NCBI RefSeq assembly: GCF_028689305.1
Contig: NZ_JAQTWM010000009.1
Location: 1 to 49,752 of the forward strand
Source of the DNA: Rhodoferax sp.
GTDB lineage: Bacteria; Pseudomonadota; Gammaproteobacteria; Burkholderiales; Burkholderiaceae_C
Reading direction: 5' to 3'
Length of the DNA: 49,752 nt
Both the position numbers and the translations under genes were made by a program. This document shows positions 1-8,635 of the stretch, one piece after another. The notes beneath the pieces are model-generated. The model did no database searches. It was given only the letters and a program-made list of their open reading frames with translations, and was not told the DNA's origin. How positions within the stretch are numbered: position 1 is the stretch's first letter; every line of letters begins with the position of its first letter.

Positions 1-44
1 AATCAACTTTCAGTTAAATCAACCACTTAACAAGCGCATCACCA

Positions 45-1082
45 GTGAAAGTCATTATAGGGGGCAAACCCGCTCCAGCCACCCCCGAGGTGAAAACCGT
101 TTGTGTTGATGAGGATTCGGCCGGGCAGCGTGTCGACAATTTTCTGATGCGTCAGTTCAAGGGGGTCCCCAAAACCCACATTTACCGCATGATCCGTAGT
201 GGAGAGGTGCGGGTCAACAAAGGCCGGGTTGCGGCCGATACCCGTCTCGAAACTGGGGATTTGGTGCGGCTGCCGCCGGTGCGTCTGTCCGAGCGGGTTG
301 CTGAGAAAGAGCAGGCGATGGCTGACCGGGTGGCGCGCGGGGTCCCGGCGCGGGACTTCACGGTGTTGCTGGAAGACGAGTACCTGATGGCCTTGAACAA
401 GCCGGCCGGAGTGGCCGTGCACGGTGGCTCGGGCGTGAGTTTTGGCGTGATTGAACAGCTGCGTATGGCGCGTCCCGCGGCCAAATTTCTGGAATTGGTG
501 CACCGACTGGATCGGGAAACCAGCGGAATCTTGCTGGTGGCCAAAAAACGCAGTGCCCTGAAAGCCCTGCAGGACCAATTCCGTGAACGCCAGACCGGCA
601 AAACCTACCTCGCGATGGTGCGCGGCCAATGGCCGGCCCGGCTCAAGGTCCTGGACAAGCCGCTGCACAAGTATTTGCTTGATGGCAACGAGGCCCAGGC
701 CGGTGAGCGCCGGGTCAAGGTCGTGAGCCGGGATGATCCGAATGGCATGCCCTCGGTCACGCTGGTCAAGGTGTTGGCCTCTTCGCCGGATTATTCGCTG
801 CTGGAGGTCACCATCAAGACTGGCCGCACGCACCAGATCCGGGTGCACTTGGCCAGTGAGGATCATCCGATCCTGGGGGACGACAAATACGGAGACTTTG
901 AACTCAACAGGGCGCTGGCGCGTGCCGGTGCCCAGCCTGCTCTCAAACGCATGTTTTTGCATGCCTGGCGTCTGCAGCTCAATCACCCGGTGACCGGTGC
1001 GCGGCTGGAACTGCTGGCAGACCTGCCGCCGGAGCTGGCGCAATTTTCCGCGGCGGCCTTGCCGCAGCAACCTTCTGCCTGA
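45..1082 (+). CDS. rluC: 23S rRNA pseudouridine synthase RluC
   Basis: RluA-family pseudouridine synthase of 345 aa; RluC modifies 23S rRNA at the positions numbered 955, 2504 and 2580 in E. coli. An N-terminal S4 RNA-binding domain (about residues 20-85, VDNFLMRQFKGVPKTHIYRMI) precedes the catalytic domain with the HRLDRETSGILLVAKK signature holding the catalytic Asp. The C-terminal GRTHQIRVH block is also present. The start is a GTG at 45; the ORF is otherwise continuous to TGA. Its HAD-family neighbour starts 7 nt downstream, so the two are probably co-transcribed. In related bacteria rluC lies beside the RNase E gene; that region is outside the window. Confidence 0.93.
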   Translation: MKVIIGGKPAPATPEVKTVCVDEDSAGQRVDNFLMRQFKGVPKTHIYRMIRSGEVRVNKGRVAADTRLETGDLVRLPPVRLSERVAEKEQAMADRVARGVPARDFTVLLEDEYLMALNKPAGVAVHGGSGVSFGVIEQLRMARPAAKFLELVHRLDRETSGILLVAKKRSALKALQDQFRERQTGKTYLAMVRGQWPARLKVLDKPLHKYLLDGNEAQAGERRVKVVSRDDPNGMPSVTLVKVLASSPDYSLLEVTIKTGRTHQIRVHLASEDHPILGDDKYGDFELNRALARAGAQPALKRMFLHAWRLQLNHPVTGARLELLADLPPELAQFSAAALPQQPSA

Positions 1083-1088
1083 TACACC

Positions 1089-1748
1089 ATGACCCGACGC
1101 CGCTTTGACCTGATTGCTTTTGACTGGGATGGCACCCTGTTTGACTCCACCGCCATCATTGCCCGCTGTATCCAGGCGGCGGTGCGCGATGTGGGTGGCC
1201 AAGAACCCACCTACGAGGCAGCTTCTTACGTGATTGGCATGGGCCTGATGCAGGCTCTGGCGCATGCCGCCCCCGATGTGCCTCAGGACCGCTACCCGTT
1301 GTTGGCGGATCGGTATCGACACCATTATTTTGCCATTCAGCATGAAATCAGCCTGTTTGACGGGGTGTTGCCCCTGTTGGCTGACCTGAAGGCGCGCGGT
1401 CACTTGCTGGCCGTGGCTACCGGCAAAAGTCGGCGTGGCTTGAATGAAGTTTTGAGCACGGTGGCGCTGGCGGGTGTGTTTGATGGCTCACGCACCGCCG
1501 ATCAGACCGCTGGCAAGCCGGACCCCTTGATGTTGCGGGAACTGATGGCCGAATTTGATGTGCTGCCAGAGCGGGTGCTGATGATTGGCGACACCACCCA
1601 TGATTTGCAGATGGCACGCAATGCCGGCTGCGCCAGTGTGGCGGTCAGTTATGGTGCTCATGAGCGTGAGGTGTTTGATGCCTTGCAACCCCGGTTTGTG
1701 GCCCATTCGGTCAGGCAGCTGCATGACTGGCTGCTGGTGAATGCCTGA
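1089..1748 (+). CDS. HAD-family phosphatase (Gph/PGP-like)
   Basis: Haloacid dehalogenase superfamily hydrolase of 219 aa. Motif I is FDWDGTLFDST (nucleophile Asp near residue 11), motif III/Lys is in AGKPDPLMLREL and motif IV is MIGDTTHDLQMA. A helical cap lies between motifs I and II, as in phosphoglycolate phosphatase-type enzymes. The substrate cannot be told from sequence; small phosphate esters are typical. It sits 7 nt after rluC and its last 8 nt overlap the start of the Rieske gene, an operon-like arrangement. An HAD gene next to rluC is common in betaproteobacteria. Confidence 0.9.
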   Translation: MTRRRFDLIAFDWDGTLFDSTAIIARCIQAAVRDVGGQEPTYEAASYVIGMGLMQALAHAAPDVPQDRYPLLADRYRHHYFAIQHEISLFDGVLPLLADLKARGHLLAVATGKSRRGLNEVLSTVALAGVFDGSRTADQTAGKPDPLMLRELMAEFDVLPERVLMIGDTTHDLQMARNAGCASVAVSYGAHEREVFDALQPRFVAHSVRQLHDWLLVNA

Positions 1749-2127
1749 ATGGTCAGCCATGTCCGAGGCGGTTTTCCTTTGTGAGTCGGGTCAATTGCTG
1801 GACAGTGGCCGTGCCGTGCCATTTGAGGTGCGCTATTTCGGGCAGAGTTGCGCCGCCTTTGCCATCCGTTATCGGGGGCAGGTGTACGCTTATCTCAACC
1901 GCTGCTCACATGTGCCCATGGAGATGGATTACCAGCCCAATCAGTTTTTTGACACCAGCGGGCACTGGCTGATTTGTGCCACCCATGGTGCCATGTATGC
2001 GCCGCAGACGGGGCAATGCCGCATGGGGCCGTGTCGTGGCGCGCTGGTCCGTATTGAAGTCACGGAAGCCGGTGGCGCGGTGCACTGGCATACTTCCGAT
2101 AAATTTCAACCCGACAACACTTTATGA
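1741..2127 (+). CDS. Rieske [2Fe-2S] domain protein
   Basis: A 128-aa protein that is essentially one Rieske domain. The cluster ligands are visible as the CSH box (NRCSHV, about residues 57-61) and the later CATH box (ICATHG, about 85-90). There is no signal peptide or membrane anchor, so it is probably a soluble cytoplasmic ferredoxin-like protein. ATG 1741 overlaps the HAD stop; an alternative ATG at 1759 would give MSEAVFLC. The stop overlaps the next gene in an ATGA. The partner enzyme is unknown; it could be an electron carrier or a redox sensor. Confidence 0.88.
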   Translation: MPEWSAMSEAVFLCESGQLLDSGRAVPFEVRYFGQSCAAFAIRYRGQVYAYLNRCSHVPMEMDYQPNQFFDTSGHWLICATHGAMYAPQTGQCRMGPCRGALVRIEVTEAGGAVHWHTSDKFQPDNTL

Positions 2128-3179
2128 CCACGCCGCTCAATACCGATGATGACAGCCGGAAAACCTCTGAAAATGAGCCATCAAATCAGGGTCAGGCCCA
2201 GGTAGATCAAAAGAATGTTGCTCCTGAAAATATAGCTAACGGAGCACCTGGCAGCACCAGCTGGGAGCGGGTGACGCTGGAAAAGCTGGCGTTTGCAACG
2301 CTGCATGAACAACGTCTGGCGCGGCGCTGGCGGACGGCGTTCCGACTGGCTTGGCTGGGGGTGTTTGTGGCGCTGATCTGGCTGGGCTTCAGTGAAGGCG
2401 CTGGCAACAAGAATGTGACATCGCCGCACACGGCGGTGGTGGAAATCAAGGGCGAAATTGCTTCGGGGGCAGAAGCCAGTGCCGAGCTGGTGTTGTCGGC
2501 GGTGCGTGCAGCGTTGGAAGACTCTGGTGCCCAGGCCCTGGTGCTGCTGATCAATTCCCCGGGGGGCAGTCCGGTGCAGGCGGGCATCATCAACGACGAA
2601 ATCCGGCGGCTGAAGGCCCTGCATCACAAACCGGTGTACGCCGTGGTGGAGGAATCCTGTGCTTCAGCAGCCTACTACATCGCCGTGTCGGCCGACAAGA
2701 TCTTTGTTGACAAGGCCAGCATTGTGGGCAGCATTGGCGTGCTGATGGATGGTTTTGGTTTCACTGGCCTGATGGACAAACTCGGGGTGGAACGGCGGCT
2801 GATGACGGCGGGTGAAAACAAGGGTTTCCTGGACCCGTTCAGTCCGCAGACCGAGGCGCAGCGCGTCTACGCCCAATCCATGCTCAATCAGATTCACCGG
2901 CAGTTTATCGATGTGGTCAAGGCCGGACGTGGTCAGCGCCTGAAAGAGTCCCCGGAGATGTTCAGCGGCCTGTTCTGGACAGGTCAGCAGGCGGTTGAGA
3001 TGGGGCTGGCTGACCAGTTGGGCAGCCTGGACTTTGTCGCGCGTGAGGTGGTCAAGGCCGAGGAACTCATTGACTACACCCGGCGTGACAACGTGGCGGA
3101 ACGCCTGGTCAAGCGTTTTGGCGCGGCGATCGGCTCTGGTGCGGTGCAGGCGACCAAGTCTGCGGTGGTGCTGCGGTAA
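2124..3179 (+). CDS. sppA: S49 family signal-peptide peptidase (SppA type)
   Basis: Membrane-anchored serine peptidase of 351 aa, the short single-domain SppA form that degrades cleaved signal peptides at the inner membrane. A hydrophilic N-terminus is followed by one transmembrane helix (LAWLGVFVALIWLGF, about 75-90). The S49 core includes SPGGSPVQAG, the nucleophile region EESCASAAYYIA and the DKASIVGSIGV stretch; the dyad is expected to be Ser plus a downstream Lys. The low-complexity N-terminal segment (about residues 22-39) is encoded by a copy of the dispersed repeat at 2187-2240. The ATG overlaps the Rieske stop. Confidence 0.9.
   Translation: MTTPLNTDDDSRKTSENEPSNQGQAQVDQKNVAPENIANGAPGSTSWERVTLEKLAFATLHEQRLARRWRTAFRLAWLGVFVALIWLGFSEGAGNKNVTSPHTAVVEIKGEIASGAEASAELVLSAVRAALEDSGAQALVLLINSPGGSPVQAGIINDEIRRLKALHHKPVYAVVEESCASAAYYIAVSADKIFVDKASIVGSIGVLMDGFGFTGLMDKLGVERRLMTAGENKGFLDPFSPQTEAQRVYAQSMLNQIHRQFIDVVKAGRGQRLKESPEMFSGLFWTGQQAVEMGLADQLGSLDFVAREVVKAEELIDYTRRDNVAERLVKRFGAAIGSGAVQATKSAVVLR
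2187..2240 (+). repeat. Dispersed palindromic element, copy 1 (inside sppA)
   Basis: AT-rich element in the forward orientation. It has GGCCCAGGTA, then TTGCT at position 24 and ATAGC at position 38 counted from the GGCCC block. These spacings equal those of the copy before recO. It is read through in frame as part of the poorly conserved cytoplasmic N-terminus of the S49 peptidase (residues such as QVDQKN and PENIANG). Confidence 0.6.
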
Positions 3180-3209
3180 GGGCGGCGAGGTCAGGCCGCA
3201 GCAGGCGGC

Positions 3210-3992
3210 TCAGCGGCCAATGGCAAACACCGTGGGTGTGGCGTTGTCCAGCGGGTTGGGCTGGCGTTTCCAGTCTTTCACGCTGTGGCAGGCCAGCTGA
3301 GCACGTGTCAGGGTCAGCCCGCTGCTCAGGGACAGGCGGGTGTTGGGCTGCAGTGTCAGCAGCAGGGTTTGCAGCATGGCCAGATTGCGGTAGGGGGTTT
3401 CAATGAACAGTTGGGTTTGGCCACTGCGCTGGGCCAGGGTTTCCAGCTCACGAACGCGTTGGGCTCGCTCGGCCGGGTCCTGTGGCAGATAACCGACGAA
3501 CGCAAAATTCTGGCCATTGAGGCCACTGGCCGCCAGCGCCAGCAACAATGACACCGGCCCGACCAGCGGCACCACGGCGATACCCAAATCGTGGGCGGCG
3601 CGCACCACCGACGAGCCTGGATCGGCCACCGCTGGCATACCGGCTTCACTGATCAGGCCCAGATCGTGTCCGTCGAGTGCGGCTTGCAGCAATGCTTGGG
3701 CATTGAAGGTGCCATGATGGTCGCCTTTTTTATGCACTTCGCGTGGCAATTCCACCAGTGACTGGGTCTGGATGCTTTGACTCAGGGGGACAATGTCATG
3801 AATCCGCTTGAGGTAGGCACGGGTGGATTTGGCGTTTTCACACACCCAGTGGGTCAGGCGGGCGGCCACCTGAAGTGTGCCCATGGGCAGCGTGGCCTGC
3901 AGATCCAAGGTTTCATCGCAACCAAAATCCAGCGGTGCCGGCACCAGGTAGAGCTTGCCTTTGGTGTGCTGTGGGGACGGACGCATGGTCAT
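3210..3992 (-). CDS. SAM-dependent methyltransferase, tetrapyrrole methylase/RsmI-like
   Basis: A 260-aa member of the tetrapyrrole methylase fold related to RsmI, the 16S rRNA C1402 2'-O-methyltransferase. Seen in it: KLYLVPAPL near the N-terminus, GLISEAGMPAVADPGS (SAM-binding loop), VVPLVGPVSLLLAL and FVGYLPQDPAER. The usual RsmI N-terminal pattern (VATPIGN) is altered to VPAPLDF, so this is probably the second paralogue found in many beta- and gammaproteobacteria rather than RsmI itself. I chose ATG 3992 because it overlaps the maf stop (ATGA); an ATG at 3986 also exists. Its substrate is uncertain. Confidence 0.85.
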   Translation of the reverse strand: MTMRPSPQHTKGKLYLVPAPLDFGCDETLDLQATLPMGTLQVAARLTHWVCENAKSTRAYLKRIHDIVPLSQSIQTQSLVELPREVHKKGDHHGTFNAQALLQAALDGHDLGLISEAGMPAVADPGSSVVRAAHDLGIAVVPLVGPVSLLLALAASGLNGQNFAFVGYLPQDPAERAQRVRELETLAQRSGQTQLFIETPYRNLAMLQTLLLTLQPNTRLSLSSGLTLTRAQLACHSVKDWKRQPNPLDNATPTVFAIGR

Positions 3993-4582
3993 AAGACCCG
4001 AATGCCGGCGGCTTCGATCAGCCGGCAAGTGCGGATCAGTGGCAATCCCACCAGCGCCGTCGGGTCATCGTTGTCAATACGCTCCAGCAGGGCAATGCCC
4101 AGTCCTTCGCTTTTGGCGCTGCCGGCGCAGTCGTAGGGTCGCTCAGCCAGCAGGTAGGCTTCAATCTGGGCGTCGCTGAGATCACGGAACTTCACTTTCA
4201 CCTGCGCCAGCTCGGTCTGGGTAAAGCCTGTTGCCAGGCAGACCACGGCCATGGCGGTCTGGAACACCACGGTTTTACCGCGCATGGCCTGCAATTGGGC
4301 GACGGCGCGGGTATGGGTGCCGGGTTTGCCCAGGGCCTGTCCGTCAAGATCGGCGACCTGGTCGGAGCCGATGACGACGGCGTTGGGGTACCGTTCGGCC
4401 ACCGACCTGGCTTTGGCCAGTGCCAGTCGGCAGGCGATGTATTCCGGGGTCTCATTCGGCAGTGGGGTTTCGTCAACGTCGGAGGCCACGACGCTGAACG
4501 GCAAATGCAGCCGCTCCAGCAGTTGGCGCCGATAGGCCGAGGTGGAAGCCAGGATCAGGGGGCGTTGTTGCAATTGGGTCAT
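3989..4582 (-). CDS. maf: Maf-like nucleoside triphosphate pyrophosphatase (YceF type)
   Basis: A 197-aa Maf/HAM1-fold protein that hydrolyses non-canonical nucleotides; the YceF branch prefers m7GTP. Seen: N-terminal ILASTSAYRRQLLERL, SDVDETPLPNETP, VIGSDQVADLDG (catalytic Asp region) and a C-terminal NDDPTALVGLPL. It is divergent from yceD, whose start is 26 nt away, the same neighbourhood as in E. coli (yceF-yceD-rpmF-plsX). It is translationally coupled to the methyltransferase downstream through a 4-nt overlap. Confidence 0.92.
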   Translation of the reverse strand: MTQLQQRPLILASTSAYRRQLLERLHLPFSVVASDVDETPLPNETPEYIACRLALAKARSVAERYPNAVVIGSDQVADLDGQALGKPGTHTRAVAQLQAMRGKTVVFQTAMAVVCLATGFTQTELAQVKVKFRDLSDAQIEAYLLAERPYDCAGSAKSEGLGIALLERIDNDDPTALVGLPLIRTCRLIEAAGIRVL

Positions 4583-4608
4583 ATGGCGATTCTCTTACAC
4601 TGCTCCCC

Positions 4609-5157
4609 ATGAGTGAACATAAATCCCCCCCGAAACTGGATGTCAGGCATGCGGCCCAATCGTCGCTGCGTATGGAAGGTTATGATTTGCTATCAAATTA
4701 TGAGCGATTGATGCAGGAAACACATGGGCTAGGTGGCGAAAATGTTGTCAATTGGACGGCGATGACCGAATGGCGCCCGAATCCATCTGGTCAACCGTTT
4801 GCCTGGCTTCACCTGACGGTGCAGACCTGTTTCCCACAGGTTTGCCAACGGTGCCTGACGCCGGTGGACATCACGGTGCAGATTGACCGGGAATTCCGTT
4901 TTGTCGAGAGCGAGGCGGTAGCTGAACAGCAGGATGACGAGTCCGAGGAAGATTTGCTGGTGGCGAGCCGTGAGTTTGATCTGGCGGGCCTGATTGAAGA
5001 TGAGATCCTGATGGGCCTGCCGTTGGTGCCGCGGCACGACAACTGTCCGGTGAGGGTCAAATTGACGGCGGTGGACGAGCAGTTCGACCAAGCCGCTCAA
5101 AAACCGAATCCCTTCTCGGTCTTGTCGCAGCTCAAGGATAAGGATTCAGCCGAGTAG
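4609..5157 (+). CDS. yceD: YceD / DUF177 protein
   Basis: A 182-aa DUF177 protein, known in other bacteria as the partner gene of rpmF and linked to 23S rRNA processing or accumulation. Characteristic parts are CQRCLTPVDITVQIDREFRFV (central Cys pair), an acidic stretch rich in Glu/Asp (about 105-120) and FDLAGLIEDEILMGLPLVPRH. ATG 4609 lies 115 nt before the rpmF coding start region begins after its stop. Codons of about residues 26-44 overlap a sequence resembling the dispersed repeat (4685-4738), though that protein segment also looks like ordinary YceD. Confidence 0.9.
   Translation: MSEHKSPPKLDVRHAAQSSLRMEGYDLLSNYERLMQETHGLGGENVVNWTAMTEWRPNPSGQPFAWLHLTVQTCFPQVCQRCLTPVDITVQIDREFRFVESEAVAEQQDDESEEDLLVASREFDLAGLIEDEILMGLPLVPRHDNCPVRVKLTAVDEQFDQAAQKPNPFSVLSQLKDKDSAE
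4685..4738 (-). repeat. Dispersed palindromic element, copy 2 (inside yceD, weakest copy)
   Basis: On the reverse strand the blocks CTAGCCC and ATAGCAAA occur at the standard spacing, with CGCT in place of AGCT in the inner arm. It is the most doubtful copy, because the encoded residues (SNYERLMQET) look like normal YceD sequence and no insertion is evident. Confidence 0.4.
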
Positions 5158-5178
5158 ACGATCTATCGCCCGATCAGT

Positions 5179-5184
5179 TATACT
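5179..5184 (+). promoter_or_regulatory. Candidate -10 box upstream of rpmF
   Basis: TATACT (5 of 6 to TATAAT) lies about 90 nt before rpmF; the -35 (TAGACG, 18-nt spacer) is poor. It would yield a leader of about 80 nt containing the hairpin at 5196-5214. Weak support only. Confidence 0.3.
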
Positions 5185-5195
5185 CTGCAGTCTTT

Positions 5196-5214
5196 GCGCA
5201 CAGCTGCTGTGTGC
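5196..5214 (+). other. Hairpin in the rpmF leader
   Basis: Near-perfect inverted repeat, arms GCGCACAG and CTGTGTGC (one G-U pair) around a 3-nt CTG loop, in the leader between yceD and rpmF. No T-run follows, so it is not a terminator; it may stabilise the mRNA or be a regulatory fold. Confidence 0.4.
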
Positions 5215-5272
5215 AGCTTCACAAACCCAATTTGCCGCGAACAAGGCGGCTCACAGTCTTTAGGAGCGGAAC

Positions 5273-5455
5273 ATGGCCGTCCAGCAAAACAAAAAGTCAC
5301 CTTCGAAACGCGGTATGCACCGTTCACACAACGCTCTGGTTGTGCCAGGCATCGCCGTGGAATCCACCACCGGTGAAACGCATTTGCGTCACCACATCAG
5401 CCCGACCGGTTTTTACCGCGGTCGCAAAGTGCTCAAGACCAAGTCTGAAGCCTAA
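5273..5455 (+). CDS. rpmF: 50S ribosomal protein L32
   Basis: L32 of 60 aa, the usual bacterial length, starting [20 protein letters not shown], with a central hydrophobic VVPGIAVE and a basic C-terminus ([13 protein letters not shown]). AGGAG sits about 8 nt before the ATG. An intrinsic terminator follows 18 nt after the stop, so most transcripts probably end here and only readthrough reaches plsX, which would suit the far higher demand for L32. Confidence 0.97.
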   Translation: MAVQQNKKSPSKRGMHRSHNALVVPGIAVESTTGETHLRHHISPTGFYRGRKVLKTKSEA

Positions 5456-5472
5456 ATCAGCTTAAGCATCCG

Positions 5473-5515
5473 GGCCCGAGGCTACCTTTGTGTGTAGCCT
5501 CGGGCCTTTGCTTTT
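5473..5515 (+). terminator. Strong intrinsic terminator after rpmF
   Basis: Perfect 13-bp stem: GGCCCGAGGCTAC (5473-5485) pairs with GTAGCCTCGGGCC (5494-5506) around an 8-nt loop, followed by TTTGCTTTT. It separates rpmF from the lipid-synthesis genes. Confidence 0.9.
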
Positions 5516-5570
5516 GTGAGTCTCTTTTTGTCGTTTCTGTCCTTGATGCCTGCTGGTTGATTGCTTATTC

Positions 5571-6620
5571 ATGATCACTATTGCTGTTGATTGCATGGGG
5601 GGTGACCATGGTCCCCGTGTTACCTTGCCTGCCTGTACGCACTTTCTGGATCAACATCCCGATGCGCGGCTGATCGTGGTGGGGCTGCCGGAAAGCATGC
5701 AGGCCTATAGCCATCCGCGTGCCACTGTGGTGTTGGCCAGCGAGGTAGTCACCATGGAAGATCCGCTTGAAGTGGCCTTGCGCCGTAAAAAAGACTCCTC
5801 AATGCGGGTGGCGATTGCCCAGGTCAAAGAGGGTGCCGCTCAAGCTGCTGTATCTGCTGGTAATACGGGTGCTTTGATGGCGATTTCGCGCTATCTTTTG
5901 AAAACACTCGACGGAATTGACCGCCCGGCGATTGCCGCGCAAATTCCGAATGCCAAAGGACTAGGGACCACGGTGCTGGACATGGGGGCCAATGTCGATT
6001 GCACCGCCGAACATCTGGTGCAGTTTGCGGTGATGGGCTCGGCACTGGTGTCGGTGCTGAGTGGCGATGAAAATCCGACGGTTGGCCTGCTCAATATCGG
6101 AGAAGAAGCTATCAAAGGCAACGAAGTCATCAAAAAAGCAGGTGAACTGCTGCGTATTGCTTCTAAAACAGGTGACCTCAATTTTTATGGCAATGTCGAG
6201 GGAAATGATATTTTCAAAGGCACGGCCGATATTGTGGTGTGTGATGGCTTTGTTGGCAATGTGGCACTCAAGGCCAGTGAAGGTCTGGCGAAGATGATTG
6301 TGGATTTCTTGAAAAAAGAATTTTCTTCGAATATTTTGACGAAATTGTCGGCAGTTATTGCTTATCCGGTTTTATCTGCGCTTAAAAAGCGGATGGATCA
6401 TCGGCGTTACAACGGTGGCGCATTGTTGGGCCTGCGTGGTCTGGTGTTCAAGAGCCATGGTTCGGCGGATGAGCTGGCTTTTGGGGTGGCTTTGGCCCGG
6501 GCGTATGATGCGGCCCGAAATGATTTGTTGGAGCGGGTCCGGGTGCGTATCGCCCATGCGGCGCCGCTATTGGCTGCAGCCGATAGCCCGGTGTCACCTG
6601 AAGTCGCCGTATTGGGTTGA
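5571..6620 (+). CDS. plsX: Phosphate acyltransferase PlsX
   Basis: A 349-aa PlsX that makes acyl-phosphate from acyl-ACP for phospholipid synthesis at the membrane. The N-terminus [14 protein letters not shown] is diagnostic; further landmarks are [32 protein letters not shown] and [16 protein letters not shown]. The TGA stop is immediately followed by the fabH ATG, so the two are co-transcribed. Some AT-rich codons occur in the middle, but the protein is conserved there. Confidence 0.97.
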   Translation: MITIAVDCMGGDHGPRVTLPACTHFLDQHPDARLIVVGLPESMQAYSHPRATVVLASEVVTMEDPLEVALRRKKDSSMRVAIAQVKEGAAQAAVSAGNTGALMAISRYLLKTLDGIDRPAIAAQIPNAKGLGTTVLDMGANVDCTAEHLVQFAVMGSALVSVLSGDENPTVGLLNIGEEAIKGNEVIKKAGELLRIASKTGDLNFYGNVEGNDIFKGTADIVVCDGFVGNVALKASEGLAKMIVDFLKKEFSSNILTKLSAVIAYPVLSALKKRMDHRRYNGGALLGLRGLVFKSHGSADELAFGVALARAYDAARNDLLERVRVRIAHAAPLLAAADSPVSPEVAVLG

Positions 6621-7601
6621 ATGATGAATAAATATGCACGTATCACCGGCACCGGCAGTTACCTGCCGCCGCGCCGTCTCACCAATGCTGATCTGGTGAG
6701 TCAACTGGCCGCACAGGGTATCGAGACCAGCGATGAATGGATTGTCGAGCGCACGGGTATTCGGGCACGGCATTTTGCTGACGCGGGTATGACCAGCAGC
6801 GACATGGCTTTGGAGGCCGCCCAAAAGGCCTTGCAGGCCGCCGGGGTGGATGCGGCAGAAATCGACTTGATCATTGTGGGGACGTCCACACCGGACATGG
6901 TGTTCCCGTCCACGGCCACCATCCTGCAGGGCAAGCTGGGTACGCGGGGTGGCGCGGCGTTTGACGTGCAGGCTGTGTGCAGCGGGTTTATTTATGCACT
7001 GACCATTGCCGACGCCTTGATCAAGGCCGGGTCTGCCAGCAAGGCGCTGGTGATCGGCTCCGAGGTGTTTTCCCGCATTCTGGATTTCAAGGACCGCACC
7101 ACCTGTGTGCTGTTTGGCGATGGTGCCGGCGCCGTGGTGCTGGAAGCCTCTGCCGAACCAGGCATTCTGGCCACGGATATTCACGCCGATGGCAAATACA
7201 CCGACATTCTGTGTGTGCCAGGCCATGTGAATGGTGGTCAGATTCTGGGTCTGCCCCTGCTGCGCATGGACGGCCAGGCGGTGTTCAAGCTGGCGGTGGG
7301 GGTGCTGGACGAAACCGCTCGCACTGTATTGGCCAAGGCGGGCAAGACCGAGGCTGACATTGATTGGCTGATTCCCCATCAGGCCAACATCCGTATCATG
7401 CAAAGCACGGCGCGCAAGCTCAAACTGCCGATGGATAAAGTGGTCATCACGGTGGATCAGCATGGCAATACGTCAGCGGCGTCGATTCCGCTGGCGCTGG
7501 ACGCGGCAGTGCGCAGCGGTCAGGTCAAGCCCGGCCACACCTTGCTGCTTGAGGGGGTTGGGGGGGGCTTTACCTGGGGGTCTGTACTTCTGAAAATGTA
7601 G
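6621..7601 (+). CDS. fabH: 3-oxoacyl-ACP synthase III (FabH)
   Basis: Initiating condensing enzyme of type II fatty-acid synthesis, 326 aa, joining acetyl-CoA and malonyl-ACP. The catalytic Cys is in [12 protein letters not shown] (about residue 120); the His and Asn of the triad lie in PHQANIRIM and QHGNTSAAS. The C-terminus [15 protein letters not shown] is normal. Two consecutive ATG codons are possible starts. The TAG stop and last codons lie in the dispersed repeat at 7582-7635. Confidence 0.97.
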   Translation: MMNKYARITGTGSYLPPRRLTNADLVSQLAAQGIETSDEWIVERTGIRARHFADAGMTSSDMALEAAQKALQAAGVDAAEIDLIIVGTSTPDMVFPSTATILQGKLGTRGGAAFDVQAVCSGFIYALTIADALIKAGSASKALVIGSEVFSRILDFKDRTTCVLFGDGAGAVVLEASAEPGILATDIHADGKYTDILCVPGHVNGGQILGLPLLRMDGQAVFKLAVGVLDETARTVLAKAGKTEADIDWLIPHQANIRIMQSTARKLKLPMDKVVITVDQHGNTSAASIPLALDAAVRSGQVKPGHTLLLEGVGGGFTWGSVLLKM

Positions 7602-7635
7602 CAATAATTGCTTGTTTTATGTGGGCTAGAGTCTT
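7582..7635 (-). repeat. Dispersed palindromic element, copy 3 (fabH end / fabH-fabD gap)
   Basis: Plus-strand GGGCTAGAG near the end and TAGCAA at the expected inner position match other copies with the same spacing; the outer arm (ACTTCTGAAA) is degenerate. The copy provides the fabH stop codon and fills much of the gap before fabD. Confidence 0.55.
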
Positions 7636-7673
7636 GTTTTGTCTATAAATATTCCAACATTCCATACCAAGAG

Positions 7674-8630
7674 ATGAAACCGTTTGCTTTTGTATTTCCG
7701 GGTCAGGGGTCGCAATCCGTCGGCATGCTTGACGGTTGGGGTGATCATCCTCAGGTGCGTGCTGCCGTGGCCGAAGCGTCCGATGCGCTGGGCGAAGATG
7801 TGGGTCTGCTGATCAAGGAGGGGCCCAAGGAGGCGTTGGCCTTGACGACCAACACCCAGCCGGTGATGCTGGTGGCCGGCGTGGCGGCTTACCGGGTCTG
7901 GATGGCCGAGACCGGGGTGGCGCCGCAGGCGCTGGCCGGGCATTCTCTCGGTGAATATTCTGCGCTGGTGGCTGCCGGTGTGTTGACACTGTCGCAGGCT
8001 GCGCCGCTGGTGCGTTTCCGGGCCCAGGCGATGCAGGACGCGGTGCCGGTCGGACAGGGCGCCATGGCCGCCATCCTGGGCATGGAGGCCGCCAAGGTCA
8101 CGGCAATTTGTGCTGAAGTGACGGCTACTTTTGGCCCGGATTCGCGCGAGGTGGTGGAGGCGGTCAACTTCAACGACCCTGGCCAGACGGTGATTGCCGG
8201 CTCCAAGGCCGCGGTGGAGCAGGCCTGTGCGGCACTCAAGGCGCAAGGTGCCAAGCGGGCCCTGCCGTTACCGGTGTCGGCACCGTTTCACTCCAGCCTG
8301 ATGCAGCCGGCTGCGCTCAAACTCAAGGACAAGCTTGACGCCACCGAATTTGCCGCACCGAAAATCCCGGTCATCAACAACATCGATGTGGCGGTGGAGC
8401 AGGATCCGGCGCGTTTGCGTGATGCGTTGGTGCGCCAGGCATTTGGTCCGGTGCGCTGGGTGGAGTGTGTACAGGCGCTGGGTGTGCGGGGATTGTCGAC
8501 GCTGGTCGAATGTGGCCCGGGCAAGGTGCTGGTCGGCATGACCAAACGTATTGCCCCCGAGATGCAGGGCCTGGCCCTGTATGACACGACCAGTCTGGCT
8601 GAAGTCAAGACCTACATTCTGGAGGCCTGA
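7674..8630 (+). CDS. fabD: Malonyl-CoA:ACP transacylase (FabD)
   Basis: A 318-aa acyltransferase that loads malonyl groups onto ACP. It begins KPFAFVFPGQGSQSVGML, with the nucleophile elbow GHSLGEYSALVAAG (Ser about residue 91) and the downstream VSAPFHSSLM (active-site His). I prefer ATG 7674, which matches the family N-terminus; an upstream in-frame start at 7608 would lie partly in repeat-derived sequence. AAGAG precedes the ATG. Confidence 0.95.
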   Translation: MKPFAFVFPGQGSQSVGMLDGWGDHPQVRAAVAEASDALGEDVGLLIKEGPKEALALTTNTQPVMLVAGVAAYRVWMAETGVAPQALAGHSLGEYSALVAAGVLTLSQAAPLVRFRAQAMQDAVPVGQGAMAAILGMEAAKVTAICAEVTATFGPDSREVVEAVNFNDPGQTVIAGSKAAVEQACAALKAQGAKRALPLPVSAPFHSSLMQPAALKLKDKLDATEFAAPKIPVINNIDVAVEQDPARLRDALVRQAFGPVRWVECVQALGVRGLSTLVECGPGKVLVGMTKRIAPEMQGLALYDTTSLAEVKTYILEA

Positions 8631-8635
8631 GCGAC

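Noticed and set aside
39-1403. 454-codon minus-strand frame over rluC and the HAD gene
   Set aside because: Both genes on + have clear family motifs; the reverse frame is His/Gln/Arg-rich antisense sequence.
6105-6160. AAGCTATCAAAGG in plsX as an element copy
   Set aside because: It encodes the conserved PlsX segment [14 protein letters not shown] and lacks the other blocks.
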